Source: a virus. Taken from it: DNA of 20,370 nt. The stretch is from positions 1 to 20,370 of IMG/VR virus record IMGVR_UViG_3300033143_002500. One strand, given 5' to 3'. Of this stretch, positions 6,417 to 12,865 are shown in pieces. Positions within the stretch are counted from its first letter, which is position 1. Each line of letters starts with the position of its first letter. The notes under the pieces are model-generated. The model made no database searches. It saw only the letters and a list, made by a program, of their open reading frames with translations, and was not told the DNA's origin. Made by a program: the position numbers and the translations under genes.

Positions 6417-6764
6417 CGGTTAATCCTTGGGTAATATCACCATCAAACATGATGATTATAGCAGGATACCAGAGATAATCTAGGGTCTGTATTTAGAAAT
6501 TTGTAGATTTTTTTGAAAATATTTTTATTGTTGGTCGTTTATTGTCCGTTTATCTGTGTAATGGTCAGGATTGTATGGGTGACCGGACACCATATAAGGT
6601 TCCCTACATACTCACGACATACCATACCCCCACCCTAACATTAATCCTAACACGCTACAGGCTAGCTGTAAGGCGTTGAACGTGTGACCCCTAACCAATG
6701 CACTACCAAGTTATTCTAGGGGCTGGTATGTGCTTACAGAGCGTCTAGCTAAAAGGGTATAGGG
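6417..6764 (-). other. 348-base gene-free region next to the small terminase
   Basis: No credible gene on either strand. Besides the promoter/operator at 6436-6463 it holds an A/T-rich tract (6505-6545), a GGTG-N-CCGG-N-CACC dyad at 6578-6591, nested inverted repeats ACACG...CGTGT around TACAG...CTGTA (~6650-6690), and CCCCTA...TAGGGG arms ~6696-6725. The motif CCTAAC/CTAACC recurs several times. A packaging site (pac/cos) or replication element would fit a stretch beside terminase genes, but nothing here proves it. Confidence 0.4.
6436..6463 (-). promoter_or_regulatory. Extended -10 promoter and operator dyad for the HTH gene
   Basis: Minus-strand TATAAT (6460-6455) preceded by TGC gives an extended -10 element. 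No good -35 box is seen, which is usual for extended -10 promoters. A dyad ATCACCAT-CAAAC-ATGATGAT (6436-6456, one mismatch between arms) overlaps the -10 and the expected transcription start, a suitable place for a repressor. Confidence 0.5.
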
Positions 6765-7115
6765 TTAGCCTACCTCTGTTATGTCCCTGGACTCACCTTC
6801 AATAACTTCAGGTTTATCAAGGGCTTGTCTGCGATTGCGTGCATTTGTAGCGATAATATCCCTTAATTCCTCGTCTGAGTAGGTAGCGGAGTCTTTTCTG
6901 CTAGTAATCGTAACATCCTTAGGCATCCACACCGATAAAGCTTTAAGAGTCTCCAAGGGCTTAGCTTTGAACTGTTCCACAAGTATGTCCGTGAATGCTA
7001 CAAAGCCTATCTTGTCTATCATCTTATCGGCTGATTTCCTTATCTTCTCAACCACAATAGAACCCTTACTACCTCTACCTTGCGGGTTACCTGTTTGTCC
7101 TTTAGCCCAAGTCAT
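6765..7115 (-). CDS. Probable terminase small subunit (GNPxGR-type)
   Basis: A 116-residue protein starting MTWAKGQTGNPQGRGSKGS. The N-terminal KGQxGNPxGR signature is typical of the DUF5681 group of phage proteins, which often sit where a small terminase is expected. Next come a helical middle (IRKSADKMIDKIGFVAFTDILVEQF), a KPLETLKALSVWMPKDV segment and an acidic C-terminal tail. Small terminases recognise the packaging start site and load TerL. It lies ~2 kb upstream of TerL on the same strand, separated by small genes, which is looser than usual. No other TerS candidate is visible. The function is inferred from motif and context. Confidence 0.6.
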   Translation of the reverse strand: MTWAKGQTGNPQGRGSKGSIVVEKIRKSADKMIDKIGFVAFTDILVEQFKAKPLETLKALSVWMPKDVTITSRKDSATYSDEELRDIIATNARNRRQALDKPEVIEGESRDITEVG

Positions 7116-7250
7116 GTGCTATCTGCTCTTAAGAGTTTGTTTATCATAATATTATTGTTTCATTATCTAGTGTTTAATTGTAACTATTAGTTGCTATTCA
7201 TGTTTAATGTGCTATTGTGTATGTAGAGATTAACTATTAGGGAGTAAATC
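7116..7250. promoter_or_regulatory. Divergent control region with direct repeats
   Basis: This interval separates the leftward small terminase from the rightward island. It contains the 10-bp perfect palindrome CTCTTAAGAG (7126-7135), two copies of TAACTATTAG (7181-7190 and 7231-7240) and two of TGTTTAAT (~7170 and ~7200), in the same order. The repeats could be binding sites of a regulator that controls the divergent units. Confidence 0.45.
7191..7218 (+). promoter_or_regulatory. Candidate promoter of the plus-strand island
   Basis: TTGCTA (7191-7196), 16 bases, then TATTGT (7213-7218) preceded by TGC (extended -10). This would start transcription at about 7225, ~25 bases before the first gene of the island. 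The second TAACTATTAG repeat lies just downstream of the start point. Confidence 0.4.
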
Positions 7251-7400
7251 ATGAAAACCTTTTCCTTTTTATACGAAGACGAGCACGGCGACCTTTGCGA
7301 GTGGACTTGCCAAGCACTCAGCCGATACGATGCTTACAACTTAGCTGAAAAGGCTAACAGCGACATTGTTGACTGTTGTGTTGAATGTAATCAAATCTAA
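7251..7400 (+). CDS. 49-aa hypothetical, first gene of the island
   Basis: ATG 7251 preceded by a strong GGGAG 6 bases upstream. The product begins MKTFSFLYEDEHGDLCEWTC and has five cysteines in all (C16, C20, C42, C43, C46). It is acidic, with no membrane segment. The Cys arrangement could bind a metal. Followed by a strong hairpin at 7410-7438. Function unknown. Confidence 0.6.
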   Translation: MKTFSFLYEDEHGDLCEWTCQALSRYDAYNLAEKANSDIVDCCVECNQI

Positions 7401-7409
7401 TTAATCAAT

Positions 7410-7438
7410 ATAAGCCCATTCTTATTGAGTGGGTTTAT
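7410..7438 (+). terminator. Hairpin (terminator or attenuator) inside the island
   Basis: ATAAGCCCATTC, loop TTATT and GAGTGGGTTTAT form a 12-bp stem with two G-T wobbles. The final TTTAT is part of the stem and only TTA follows, so termination may be partial. It would let the first gene be expressed more strongly than the rest of the operon. The stem can form on both strands. Confidence 0.55.
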
Positions 7439-7460
7439 TAACTAACTGAGGTATAGAGAT

Positions 7461-7688
7461 ATGCTTACAAAACAACAATGTAGAGACTTAGCGCCCAAGG
7501 GTTACGAGTATTGCGGTCAATGGGACGATCATTACCATTTTCAATCAGGCGGTTATGCTGGCTCTTATGACTACGAAAATAAGCGTAAACATGAAGGCTT
7601 TTATTATATGGCTTGCCGACCTGAAGATATGGAGCCTAGAAACTTAGCTTTAATGGCTAAAATGCGACTATCTCGCGTTACTAACTAA
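7461..7688 (+). CDS. 75-aa hypothetical
   Basis: A 75-residue protein rich in Tyr, Gly, His and Cys (GYEYCGQWDDHYHFQSGGYAG), with a basic C-terminal third. GAGG and GAG lie before the ATG. No domain recognised; soluble by composition. It is the first gene after the internal hairpin. Confidence 0.65.
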   Translation: MLTKQQCRDLAPKGYEYCGQWDDHYHFQSGGYAGSYDYENKRKHEGFYYMACRPEDMEPRNLALMAKMRLSRVTN

Positions 7689-7714
7689 CCCTTTAACTAC
7701 TGGAGTATATAACC

Positions 7715-7909
7715 ATGGATACATACAAAATAGTAAGAATGTTTTTTAATCGTGGCAACCGTACCATTAAATCAGGCTTAACCCTTGAGCAAGCTCAGGA
7801 ACATTGCCAAGATCCTGAAACATCATCTAGCACATGTACTGAAGAGGCTGGATTGCATCGTACCGCTAAATTCGGTGCTTGGTTCGACGGCTATGAGCTT
7901 CAGTCATAA
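7715..7909 (+). CDS. Conserved small phage protein
   Basis: A 64-residue protein: MDTYKIVRMFFNRGNRTIK, then GLTLEQAQEHCQDPETSSSTC and GAWFDGYE. I recall this pattern (an RNR..IK..LTLEEAQ.HC.DPETSS.TC core ending WFDGYE) as a small protein present in many unrelated tailed phages; its function is unknown. GGAG precedes the ATG. Its stop overlaps the next start as TAATG. Confidence 0.75.
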   Translation: MDTYKIVRMFFNRGNRTIKSGLTLEQAQEHCQDPETSSSTCTEEAGLHRTAKFGAWFDGYELQS

Positions 7910-8073
7910 TGTATAAACTCACTCTTTACCACCTTAACGGGTCACATACTGTCTATCACACTAACTCGTTTGTGTTGTTTTTAATGGCGACTGATGACCC
8001 ATACTGTGTTAAATACGAACTTTTTAAACAATCAACTAAGGGTTATGTATTAGCCCAAGAAGGGAGATTATGA
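7909..8073 (+). CDS. 54-aa hypothetical
   Basis: Starts by TAATG overlap with the preceding gene and ends by ATGA overlap with the next, so it is translationally coupled on both sides. The product begins MYKLTLYHLNGSHTVYHTNS and ends KGYVLAQEGRL; aromatic, soluble, no recognised family. Confidence 0.6.
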   Translation: MYKLTLYHLNGSHTVYHTNSFVLFLMATDDPYCVKYELFKQSTKGYVLAQEGRL

Positions 8074-8315
8074 TAACCAATCGCACAATTAAAGAAGCTA
8101 TTAAAAATAAAGTCGAAGAAATAGACCAATGGCTAGATGCAGGCCATCTTGGTATTGCTTATGATCTCTCTCTTAAATTAACCGTTCTTATTGAGCTACT
8201 AGAAATTGATAATTGCGGTTCCGTTGGCGGTCTTGATAAAGGGCAAGCCATCAAAGGAAATAGCGACAGCATTGATGGGCTTAAAGCTCGTGCTAAATGG
8301 GTGCTATCTAAATGA
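8070..8315 (+). CDS. 81-aa helical hypothetical
   Basis: AGGGAG lies a few bases before the ATG. Two amphipathic helices are likely (TIKEAIKNKVEEIDQWLDAG and IAYDLSLKLTVLIELLEI), then a Gly-rich loop and a short basic helix. No recognised domain. The stop overlaps the 22-codon ORF that follows (ATGA). Confidence 0.6.
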   Translation: MITNRTIKEAIKNKVEEIDQWLDAGHLGIAYDLSLKLTVLIELLEIDNCGSVGGLDKGQAIKGNSDSIDGLKARAKWVLSK

Positions 8316-8380
8316 ACCACATACTCGCCTTTCTAATCACCACCGGGATATTCATCTGGATACTCTACGGTATAACATAA
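8312..8380 (+). CDS. 22-aa membrane peptide
   Basis: MNHILAFLITTGIFIWILYG plus two residues is almost entirely one hydrophobic helix. The start overlaps the previous stop as ATGA. No strong ribosome binding site, so it depends on coupling. It belongs to a run of tiny membrane genes; the evidence is coupling and composition only. Confidence 0.45.
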   Translation: MNHILAFLITTGIFIWILYGIT

Positions 8381-8390
8381 GGATACTATT

Positions 8391-8537
8391 ATGAAGAGAA
8401 AATCAATAATCAACATTATTGTTATCATGTTTATCGGGGGCTTTCTACCCGCAGCACTTGATGTCTCAATTATGGATTATCAATGGTGGGTCATTATCCT
8501 CTCTATAACTACCATACAGATAAACAACCAATTATGA
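8391..8537 (+). CDS. 48-aa two-helix membrane protein
   Basis: AAGGA lies 8 bases before the ATG. After a basic MKRKS start come two hydrophobic segments, ~6-24 (IINIIVIMFIGGFLPAAL) and ~31-43 (QWWVIILSITTIQ). The stop overlaps the next start (ATGA). Resembles small phage inner-membrane proteins; function unknown. Confidence 0.55.
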   Translation: MKRKSIINIIVIMFIGGFLPAALDVSIMDYQWWVIILSITTIQINNQL

Positions 8538-8635
8538 ACCTCACTAACTGGCTCTTTATATTAATAATGGCTTATATAGGGTCTGTTAGTGTTTATTACT
8601 TACTTTTATATTTAACTATGGAGATAGTGAAATGA
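8534..8635 (+). CDS. 33-aa membrane peptide
   Basis: A single hydrophobic helix (WLFILIMAYIGSVSVYYLLL) with a short polar tail. ATGA overlaps at both ends place it in the coupled chain of the island. No motif. Confidence 0.5.
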   Translation: MNLTNWLFILIMAYIGSVSVYYLLLYLTMEIVK

Positions 8636-8982
8636 AAATTAAAATACCTTTAATGGCCGGTGGCTTCTATCAAAGCAGGGACAGCGCGCCAGCCTATATA
8701 TCCTTTTGTCGGGGCGAGCTTAGCGAATATTTTAACCTCAACAAACACGATGTTGATCTAATTCTAAGCTCTAAAAGCACCAAAGATAGCTACCTTGTGA
8801 AGCTCTATCTCGACACGAACAGGAAGAGCCTCCACGACTACATTGAAGGCCTCTATGTCAAGTTTCTTGACGTTAAAGGGCTGCCCTCAGTAGAGCTTCT
8901 CGACTGCACAAAATTATATCTTGACAATCATTACCCAGAACTAATCGGTAAGACCTTCTATGTCTCCATTGAGGATGCATGA
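8632..8982 (+). CDS. 116-aa hypothetical
   Basis: A soluble protein beginning MKIKIPLMAGGFYQSRDSAP. GGAGA lies 9 bases before the ATG. Mixed helix/strand composition (AYISFCRGELSEYFNL, SYLVKLYLDTN). It is the longest gene of the island and is coupled to tiny membrane genes on both sides. No family recognised. Confidence 0.65.
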   Translation: MKIKIPLMAGGFYQSRDSAPAYISFCRGELSEYFNLNKHDVDLILSSKSTKDSYLVKLYLDTNRKSLHDYIEGLYVKFLDVKGLPSVELLDCTKLYLDNHYPELIGKTFYVSIEDA

Positions 8983-9095
8983 GCACCGTATCAGGTCTTG
9001 TTGTTGTCGTTATACTTGCGGTTCTATTCCGTGGACTGTGCTTAATTGCCTGTCATTGTATTAACTGTTTCTTATATAGGTTTATTGAGCTATGA
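8979..9095 (+). CDS. 38-aa Cys-containing membrane peptide
   Basis: One hydrophobic segment (SGLVVVVILAVLF) followed by a Cys-rich stretch CLIACHCINC (21-30) and a short basic tail. The start overlaps the previous stop (ATGA) with GAGG just upstream; the stop overlaps the next start. The clustered cysteines could be acylated or bind metal, which is speculation. Confidence 0.5.
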   Translation: MSTVSGLVVVVILAVLFRGLCLIACHCINCFLYRFIEL

Positions 9096-9172
9096 CAATA
9101 GAATTATTAATCTTTTTTTATCTTGGTATTTACATTGGGAAAAGGAAAAATCATGAAAGAAAACAGAACTGA
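9092..9172 (+). CDS. 26-aa membrane peptide with basic tail
   Basis: MTIELLIFFYLGIYIG is hydrophobic and GKRKNHERKQN is strongly basic, as in a single-pass N-out/C-in peptide. The start overlaps the previous stop (ATGA) and the 3' end overlaps the next gene by 20 bases. Evidence is context only. Confidence 0.4.
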   Translation: MTIELLIFFYLGIYIGKRKNHERKQN

Positions 9173-9293
9173 ACGTATATGGGGCAATGTCACCCCCTCA
9201 GAGCTTAAAAAAATAGAAGCTAAGGCAACCAAGGAAGGCAGATTACTTGCTAATTATGTCGCCTATGCGGTGCTCAAAGATGTTAAAAAGTAG
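9153..9293 (+). CDS. 46-aa ribbon-helix-helix-like DNA-binding protein
   Basis: AAGG lies ~7 bases before the ATG. After a basic start (MKENRTERI), a short strand (WGNVTP) leads to two helices, SELKKIEAKATKEG (16-29) and RLLANYVAYAVLKDVKK (30-46). This order and spacing is that of ribbon-helix-helix repressors (Arc/CopG type), which act as dimers on DNA. It may regulate the island or the opposing late genes. The call is from pattern, not a database match. Confidence 0.55.
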   Translation: MKENRTERIWGNVTPSELKKIEAKATKEGRLLANYVAYAVLKDVKK

Positions 9294-9552
9294 CCTGTTA
9301 CTCCTTATCCTGTCCTTTCCTGCTTATGGCGAATGGTACATCGACATCGAATACGAGCATATTTCCAGCCCTATGATTAAAGAATCAGGCTATGGGTTAA
9401 ACTCTGTTTTTGTCGATTTAGTCTACCAAAACGAACACTTCTATCTGTTCGGCGGTCTAGGGCTTCATGATGAGAGTTCAGATTGTCCTGAAGTATGCTT
9501 TGGTGACAACTCACTAGGTCGTTTTGGGTTTGGGTTACGCTTTAAGCTGTGA
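9280..9552 (+). CDS. Exported beta-rich small phage protein
   Basis: The likely start is ATG 9280, not the in-frame start at 9247, because MLKSSLLLLILSFPAYG|EW is then a standard Sec signal peptide (cleavage near residue 17). The mature ~73 residues alternate as in an outer-membrane or periplasmic beta protein (EWYIDIEYEHIS, SVFVDLVYQNEHFYLFGGLGL) with one Cys pair (C69, C73). I recall similar EWY...EHIS...GYGLN proteins in other phages, without a known function. It could modify the envelope or adsorption. It is the last gene of the island and overlaps the opposing coiled-coil gene tail-to-tail by 18 bases. Confidence 0.65.
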   Translation: MLKSSLLLLILSFPAYGEWYIDIEYEHISSPMIKESGYGLNSVFVDLVYQNEHFYLFGGLGLHDESSDCPEVCFGDNSLGRFGFGLRFKL

Positions 9553-10065
9553 GAAAATAGCCTCTTTTCGCTGAACTTCTTTTTCTCGTTTATTTAGAGA
9601 AGATTCAAAGGAAATAAGGGCTTTTTCAGCCGAAGCTACTGCGCTTTCACGTTGTTTTAATTTGATTGAGTTAGTCTCTAGCTGGGCTTCTCGCTTAGAG
9701 ATAGACTCGCTTAGCGCTTTAGCTTTCAACGTCACCGCCTCAGCATCGGTTTTAGCGGTCTGTAAGAGCATCTGAGAGCTTTCTCTAGCTGACTGAGTAA
9801 TTAGGGCGGCTTCTGCCGCCTTACCTTGTAACGAGTCCTTGGCCTTCTGGTTTAGTTGTTGAGCTTCAATCAAGAGATTGTCGATCTCTTTGCCCTTGGT
9901 TATGTTGTCAATGGCTTTATTGAGTTGATCTGTTCGCTCAGTCAATGTCTTGATGTATTTGTCATACTTTTTAGGGTTCTTGAAGAACTCCAAAAGAGCA
10001 GATAATTCTTTAACCGAAGCTGGGAGATCGAGCTTTTGAATATTGGGAGACTTTAAACCTATCAT
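9535..10065 (-). CDS. Coiled-coil protein at the end of the late operon
   Basis: A 176-residue, almost wholly helical protein. From about residue 35 onward it has heptad-like repeats of Ala/Leu with Lys/Glu/Gln (ERTDQLNKAIDNITKGKEID, AKALSESISKREAQLETNSI). No signal peptide. The start overlaps the upstream stop (ATGA). It is the last gene of the 15601-9535 unit. Long coiled coils at this place may be a tail or fibre chaperone, a scaffold or a trimeric stalk, but the function is unresolved. Confidence 0.65.
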   Translation of the reverse strand: MIGLKSPNIQKLDLPASVKELSALLEFFKNPKKYDKYIKTLTERTDQLNKAIDNITKGKEIDNLLIEAQQLNQKAKDSLQGKAAEAALITQSARESSQMLLQTAKTDAEAVTLKAKALSESISKREAQLETNSIKLKQRESAVASAEKALISFESSLNKREKEVQRKEAIFSQLKA

Positions 10066-10361
10066 ACGACTGCACTCACTTTTTTACCCGCAGCCACGCC
10101 GAAAAACTCTGGCGTATCCGCCTGCATAGGGGTATGGGTTAATGTCACCGCCGTAGGAGAGGTTCCAAACAAAACATGTCCTGTAGTATCTAGAGTAATT
10201 CTGACAAAATTCACTCCTGCGCTAAACGCAGCCGAAGATACCGCGGTAGTAGTGTATGTGATCACCTGAGTAGTCACCGCTGGCTCTTGTCCCGCTTGAA
10301 TTGGTAAACCTTCCTGTGTTGTCGGTGCGTGGGAATATTCGGTTATATACATTTTTGCCAT
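10062..10361 (-). CDS. Conserved small virion-associated protein
   Basis: A 99-residue beta-rich protein: MAKMYITEYSHAPTTQEG, then Thr/Val/Ala-rich strands and NFVRITLDTTGHVLFGTSPTA, ending PEFFGVAAGKKVSAVV. I recognise the MAKMYITEY...EFFGV...KVSA pattern as a family found beside phage structural genes, possibly decoration or fibre-linked; no function is established to my knowledge. It overlaps the coiled-coil gene by four bases. Confidence 0.7.
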   Translation of the reverse strand: MAKMYITEYSHAPTTQEGLPIQAGQEPAVTTQVITYTTTAVSSAAFSAGVNFVRITLDTTGHVLFGTSPTAVTLTHTPMQADTPEFFGVAAGKKVSAVV

Positions 10362-10370
10362 GACTTACTC

Positions 10371-10619
10371 CTACCTCAGGCCGAGGCGGTTAATATTTGA
10401 TATGAATCGTCTTACTTTCTTAACTGTTGAAACTGTTGGTGCGCCAGCAGCTATCACAGTCGAGAGTCCCCATAAATGCTGCCTATCTAGCGCATTTATC
10501 GTCCCATCAGCTAAAGGCATGATGTGATCGAACGGATTGCAAAAGTTAAAACTTGACAATCTCCCTGCTGGTGAATCACTTGCATCAACTTCATTCTGTA
10601 CAAAATGAGGAATTAACAC
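10371..10619 (-). CDS. 82-aa hypothetical in the virion operon
   Basis: It starts at GTG immediately after the TAA of the 439-aa gene (TAAGTG), with GGAAA upstream, so it is coupled to it. The product begins MLIPHFVQNEVDASDSPAGR and has a basic C-terminus (KKVRRFISNINRLGLR). No domain recognised. Confidence 0.6.
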   Translation of the reverse strand: MLIPHFVQNEVDASDSPAGRLSSFNFCNPFDHIMPLADGTINALDRQHLWGLSTVIAAGAPTVSTVKKVRRFISNINRLGLR

Positions 10620-11939
10620 TTATATTTCCTGCCACACTAACCCGCCTTCTACATCTAGAGTGCTCACTCCACCGATAGGTCTGACTGCCAAGACTATTTC
10701 ATCTACTGTGTCGTCAATCGCAGCACCTAGTTGAAGGGTGTTCTTGATTAGCCCTCCACCCGTTAAACCACCCTGATTCCCTGTTTGAGTATACCCTCCG
10801 CCCATCTCTGTCCCACCTGTCACAGTGTTAGTAGCCACACCTATTGCAGTTTGACAGCCAGAGTTTGCGTGGTTTGAAAAAGTAAACGTCCCTGCTACCG
10901 TAGGGTTGAATAACAAAACCCACTCTAAATATTCGCTTGCAGTTTGAATTTGAACGGCTGTTTCTAAAATCTTAACCGTCAGTCCAAGATGGGTAGATTT
11001 CAACCTTAACCCTACCAAAGCATACAAAGTGCCTTCAGTTGTAGTGGTGACTGCTGTTCCGGCTGTGGATGTTCGATGAACAAGACCGTTATCATTTGTT
11101 CCGCCTTCCGAGATAACCGCTGAACAGATACACCTCATAGAGCACACGCCGGAAGAAGTGGTGGTGATAATCTCATATCTAACAGGAAGGTTAGGGGTAG
11201 ATGCCCAAGGAATATTTACCACATTGGCGGCAGTGGATTCATGGACATAATGAATATGCCCCTCATGTTCAAGACCAAAACGAATACGCCCTACTGATAG
11301 CCATTGAAAATCAATAACAAATATCTGGGCTTTAGTGATGTCTAATGTCTCGCCAGAAGGATTAGCCGCATCATTATCCCCGTCCATCGTATCAAGATTC
11401 CAGTTCGCCTGTGTAACGGTTGTGTCCACCGGAGAGCTAGTATCATTCGTTCTTATTGTAACGCCTATCGTTCCCGCATCGGACTCAAAGAATACCCCAT
11501 TATCGTCATCATAATACCCTAAGCGTCGCTCACAGCCTGTTTTAGTGCCAGAAGCAAGCTCTAACACGCCCGTTATTAAGACTTGCATTGACTTACCGGG
11601 CTGGTAATTAAATCGTCTAAAAGTTTGCCTAACTCTTCGGCCTGCGGTGACATTAGTGGAAGTAAAATCTATAAAAGGCTTTGCTACTGTTGGCCCAGAG
11701 GTTGCCATCGTCCCAGAAATAAGGCTTTCATCCCAAAGCAATGCTTGAGCATCGCCATGAATCAGCTTTGAATCAAAAAGCGTTACAGGATTGGAGACTC
11801 GCCATTTACCAAAAGCATCGACAGAGGCATTATCCCCTGTGGCTGCCTCGATAAGGACTTTCTGGTAATTTACTGATCCACCCCTTTCTTCTGAGGCGTA
11901 AATCTCGCCCGTTCCCGGTAATGTTGTATTGTTAGCCAT
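10620..11939 (-). CDS. Large virion structural protein, fibre or decoration type
   Basis: 439 residues, beta-rich. Motifs include DAFGKWRVSNPVTLFDSK (~41-58), RRVRQTFRRFNYQPGKSMQV (~101-120), RRLGYYDDDNGVFFESD and GLRLKSTHLGL. I recall similar DAFGRWRVSNP...RQTF..FNYQPGKS proteins from marine phages, annotated as structural. It has no signal or membrane segment. GGGGGAG precedes the start, which overlaps the upstream stop as TAATG. A tail or capsid fibre, or an adhesin base, is likely; the exact place in the particle is unknown. Confidence 0.72.
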   Translation of the reverse strand: MANNTTLPGTGEIYASEERGGSVNYQKVLIEAATGDNASVDAFGKWRVSNPVTLFDSKLIHGDAQALLWDESLISGTMATSGPTVAKPFIDFTSTNVTAGRRVRQTFRRFNYQPGKSMQVLITGVLELASGTKTGCERRLGYYDDDNGVFFESDAGTIGVTIRTNDTSSPVDTTVTQANWNLDTMDGDNDAANPSGETLDITKAQIFVIDFQWLSVGRIRFGLEHEGHIHYVHESTAANVVNIPWASTPNLPVRYEIITTTSSGVCSMRCICSAVISEGGTNDNGLVHRTSTAGTAVTTTTEGTLYALVGLRLKSTHLGLTVKILETAVQIQTASEYLEWVLLFNPTVAGTFTFSNHANSGCQTAIGVATNTVTGGTEMGGGYTQTGNQGGLTGGGLIKNTLQLGAAIDDTVDEIVLAVRPIGGVSTLDVEGGLVWQEI

Positions 11940-12865
11940 TAACTATACTCCCCCTTAATAAAGGTTGTACCGTCATCGCTTACTGTTGCGCTCATAATGG
12001 CTGTTCCAGCATTATTAGATATGGTTTTAGTTGTTGATGTTTGAGTGCCTTTGTTTCTAAAGGCCATATATAGCAATATTGCTGCTGTTCTAAGAGAAGG
12101 AGTTGCTGTTGGAGCCGCTACGCCTAGTTCTGAAATGGCGGTATCTAGCGCGGCGTTAACTTGGGTCAACACATTTGCAGCAGAAATATTATTCAACGCA
12201 CCTATAGCTGTTTCATTTGTATCGCCTTGGGCGGTTAACTCATCAAGAATAACGTCAAGTCTACCGCCGTTTATCCAATCAGTTAATACGGCTATTTGCG
12301 CCGCAGACGCAGGGTTATGCGTTCCTGCGGCTAAAGTACCTATAATTCTAGTTAGCAAAGTATTTATATCTGCGCCATTATCGTTAGCGGTTTGGGCTGT
12401 GCCGTTAACTTCCATTTGATTAACATGGAAACCTGTTGGGTCAGCTTGTGATTGAGTTTCCCATTCATTAACTATGGCAGCAGCAGTTGGAGGTGTTCCG
12501 GTATAAGCTGAATCCGTGCCTCGCATAAATCTATTTTCAATAGAAAAAGAACCAATCCAAGCGTTAATCGTTCCAGCGTCTACCGTGGTGCCTTCGATTC
12601 TAACCATATAGTCAGAACCCGTTGAGTAGTCAGCATGCACGCTTGTGTCGATGGTTATTAAGTGATTACCCGTAATGGTGTCGTAATCAATCGCTATTGT
12701 GGCACCATCGGTAGCAATTTGAGTTGTTCCACCGTCTTTATGCACCATAATGTCAGCATCAGCGAGATTGGTTATCGTTACTGAGGCTTGTGGATCGTTA
12801 CTGGAGAAAGTATTAAACGGGATATAGACCGTAGCATCTTCGGGGAAGTCGCCTAGATATTGCAT
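11939..12865 (-). CDS. Conserved phage fibre-associated protein
   Basis: 308 residues. The N-terminal ~115 residues look like a beta domain (DFPEDATVYIPFNTF, DADIMVHKDGGTTQIATDG, ITGNHLITIDTSVHADYSTG, RIEGTTVDAGTINAWIGSFS). The C-terminal part is Ala/Thr/Asn-rich and helical, with a TAQGDTNETAIGALNNIS region that may form a trimeric coiled coil. I have seen this N-terminal pattern in many phages as hypothetical or tail-fibre-associated. The start directly follows the upstream stop (TAAATG). No enzyme motif. Confidence 0.72.
   Translation of the reverse strand: MQYLGDFPEDATVYIPFNTFSSNDPQASVTITNLADADIMVHKDGGTTQIATDGATIAIDYDTITGNHLITIDTSVHADYSTGSDYMVRIEGTTVDAGTINAWIGSFSIENRFMRGTDSAYTGTPPTAAAIVNEWETQSQADPTGFHVNQMEVNGTAQTANDNGADINTLLTRIIGTLAAGTHNPASAAQIAVLTDWINGGRLDVILDELTAQGDTNETAIGALNNISAANVLTQVNAALDTAISELGVAAPTATPSLRTAAILLYMAFRNKGTQTSTTKTISNNAGTAIMSATVSDDGTTFIKGEYS

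Noticed and set aside
12045-12419. A 124-codon plus-strand frame antisense to the 308-aa virion protein
   Set aside because: No ribosome binding site, alanine/valine-rich mirror of the coding strand, and the sense gene is clearly conserved in type.
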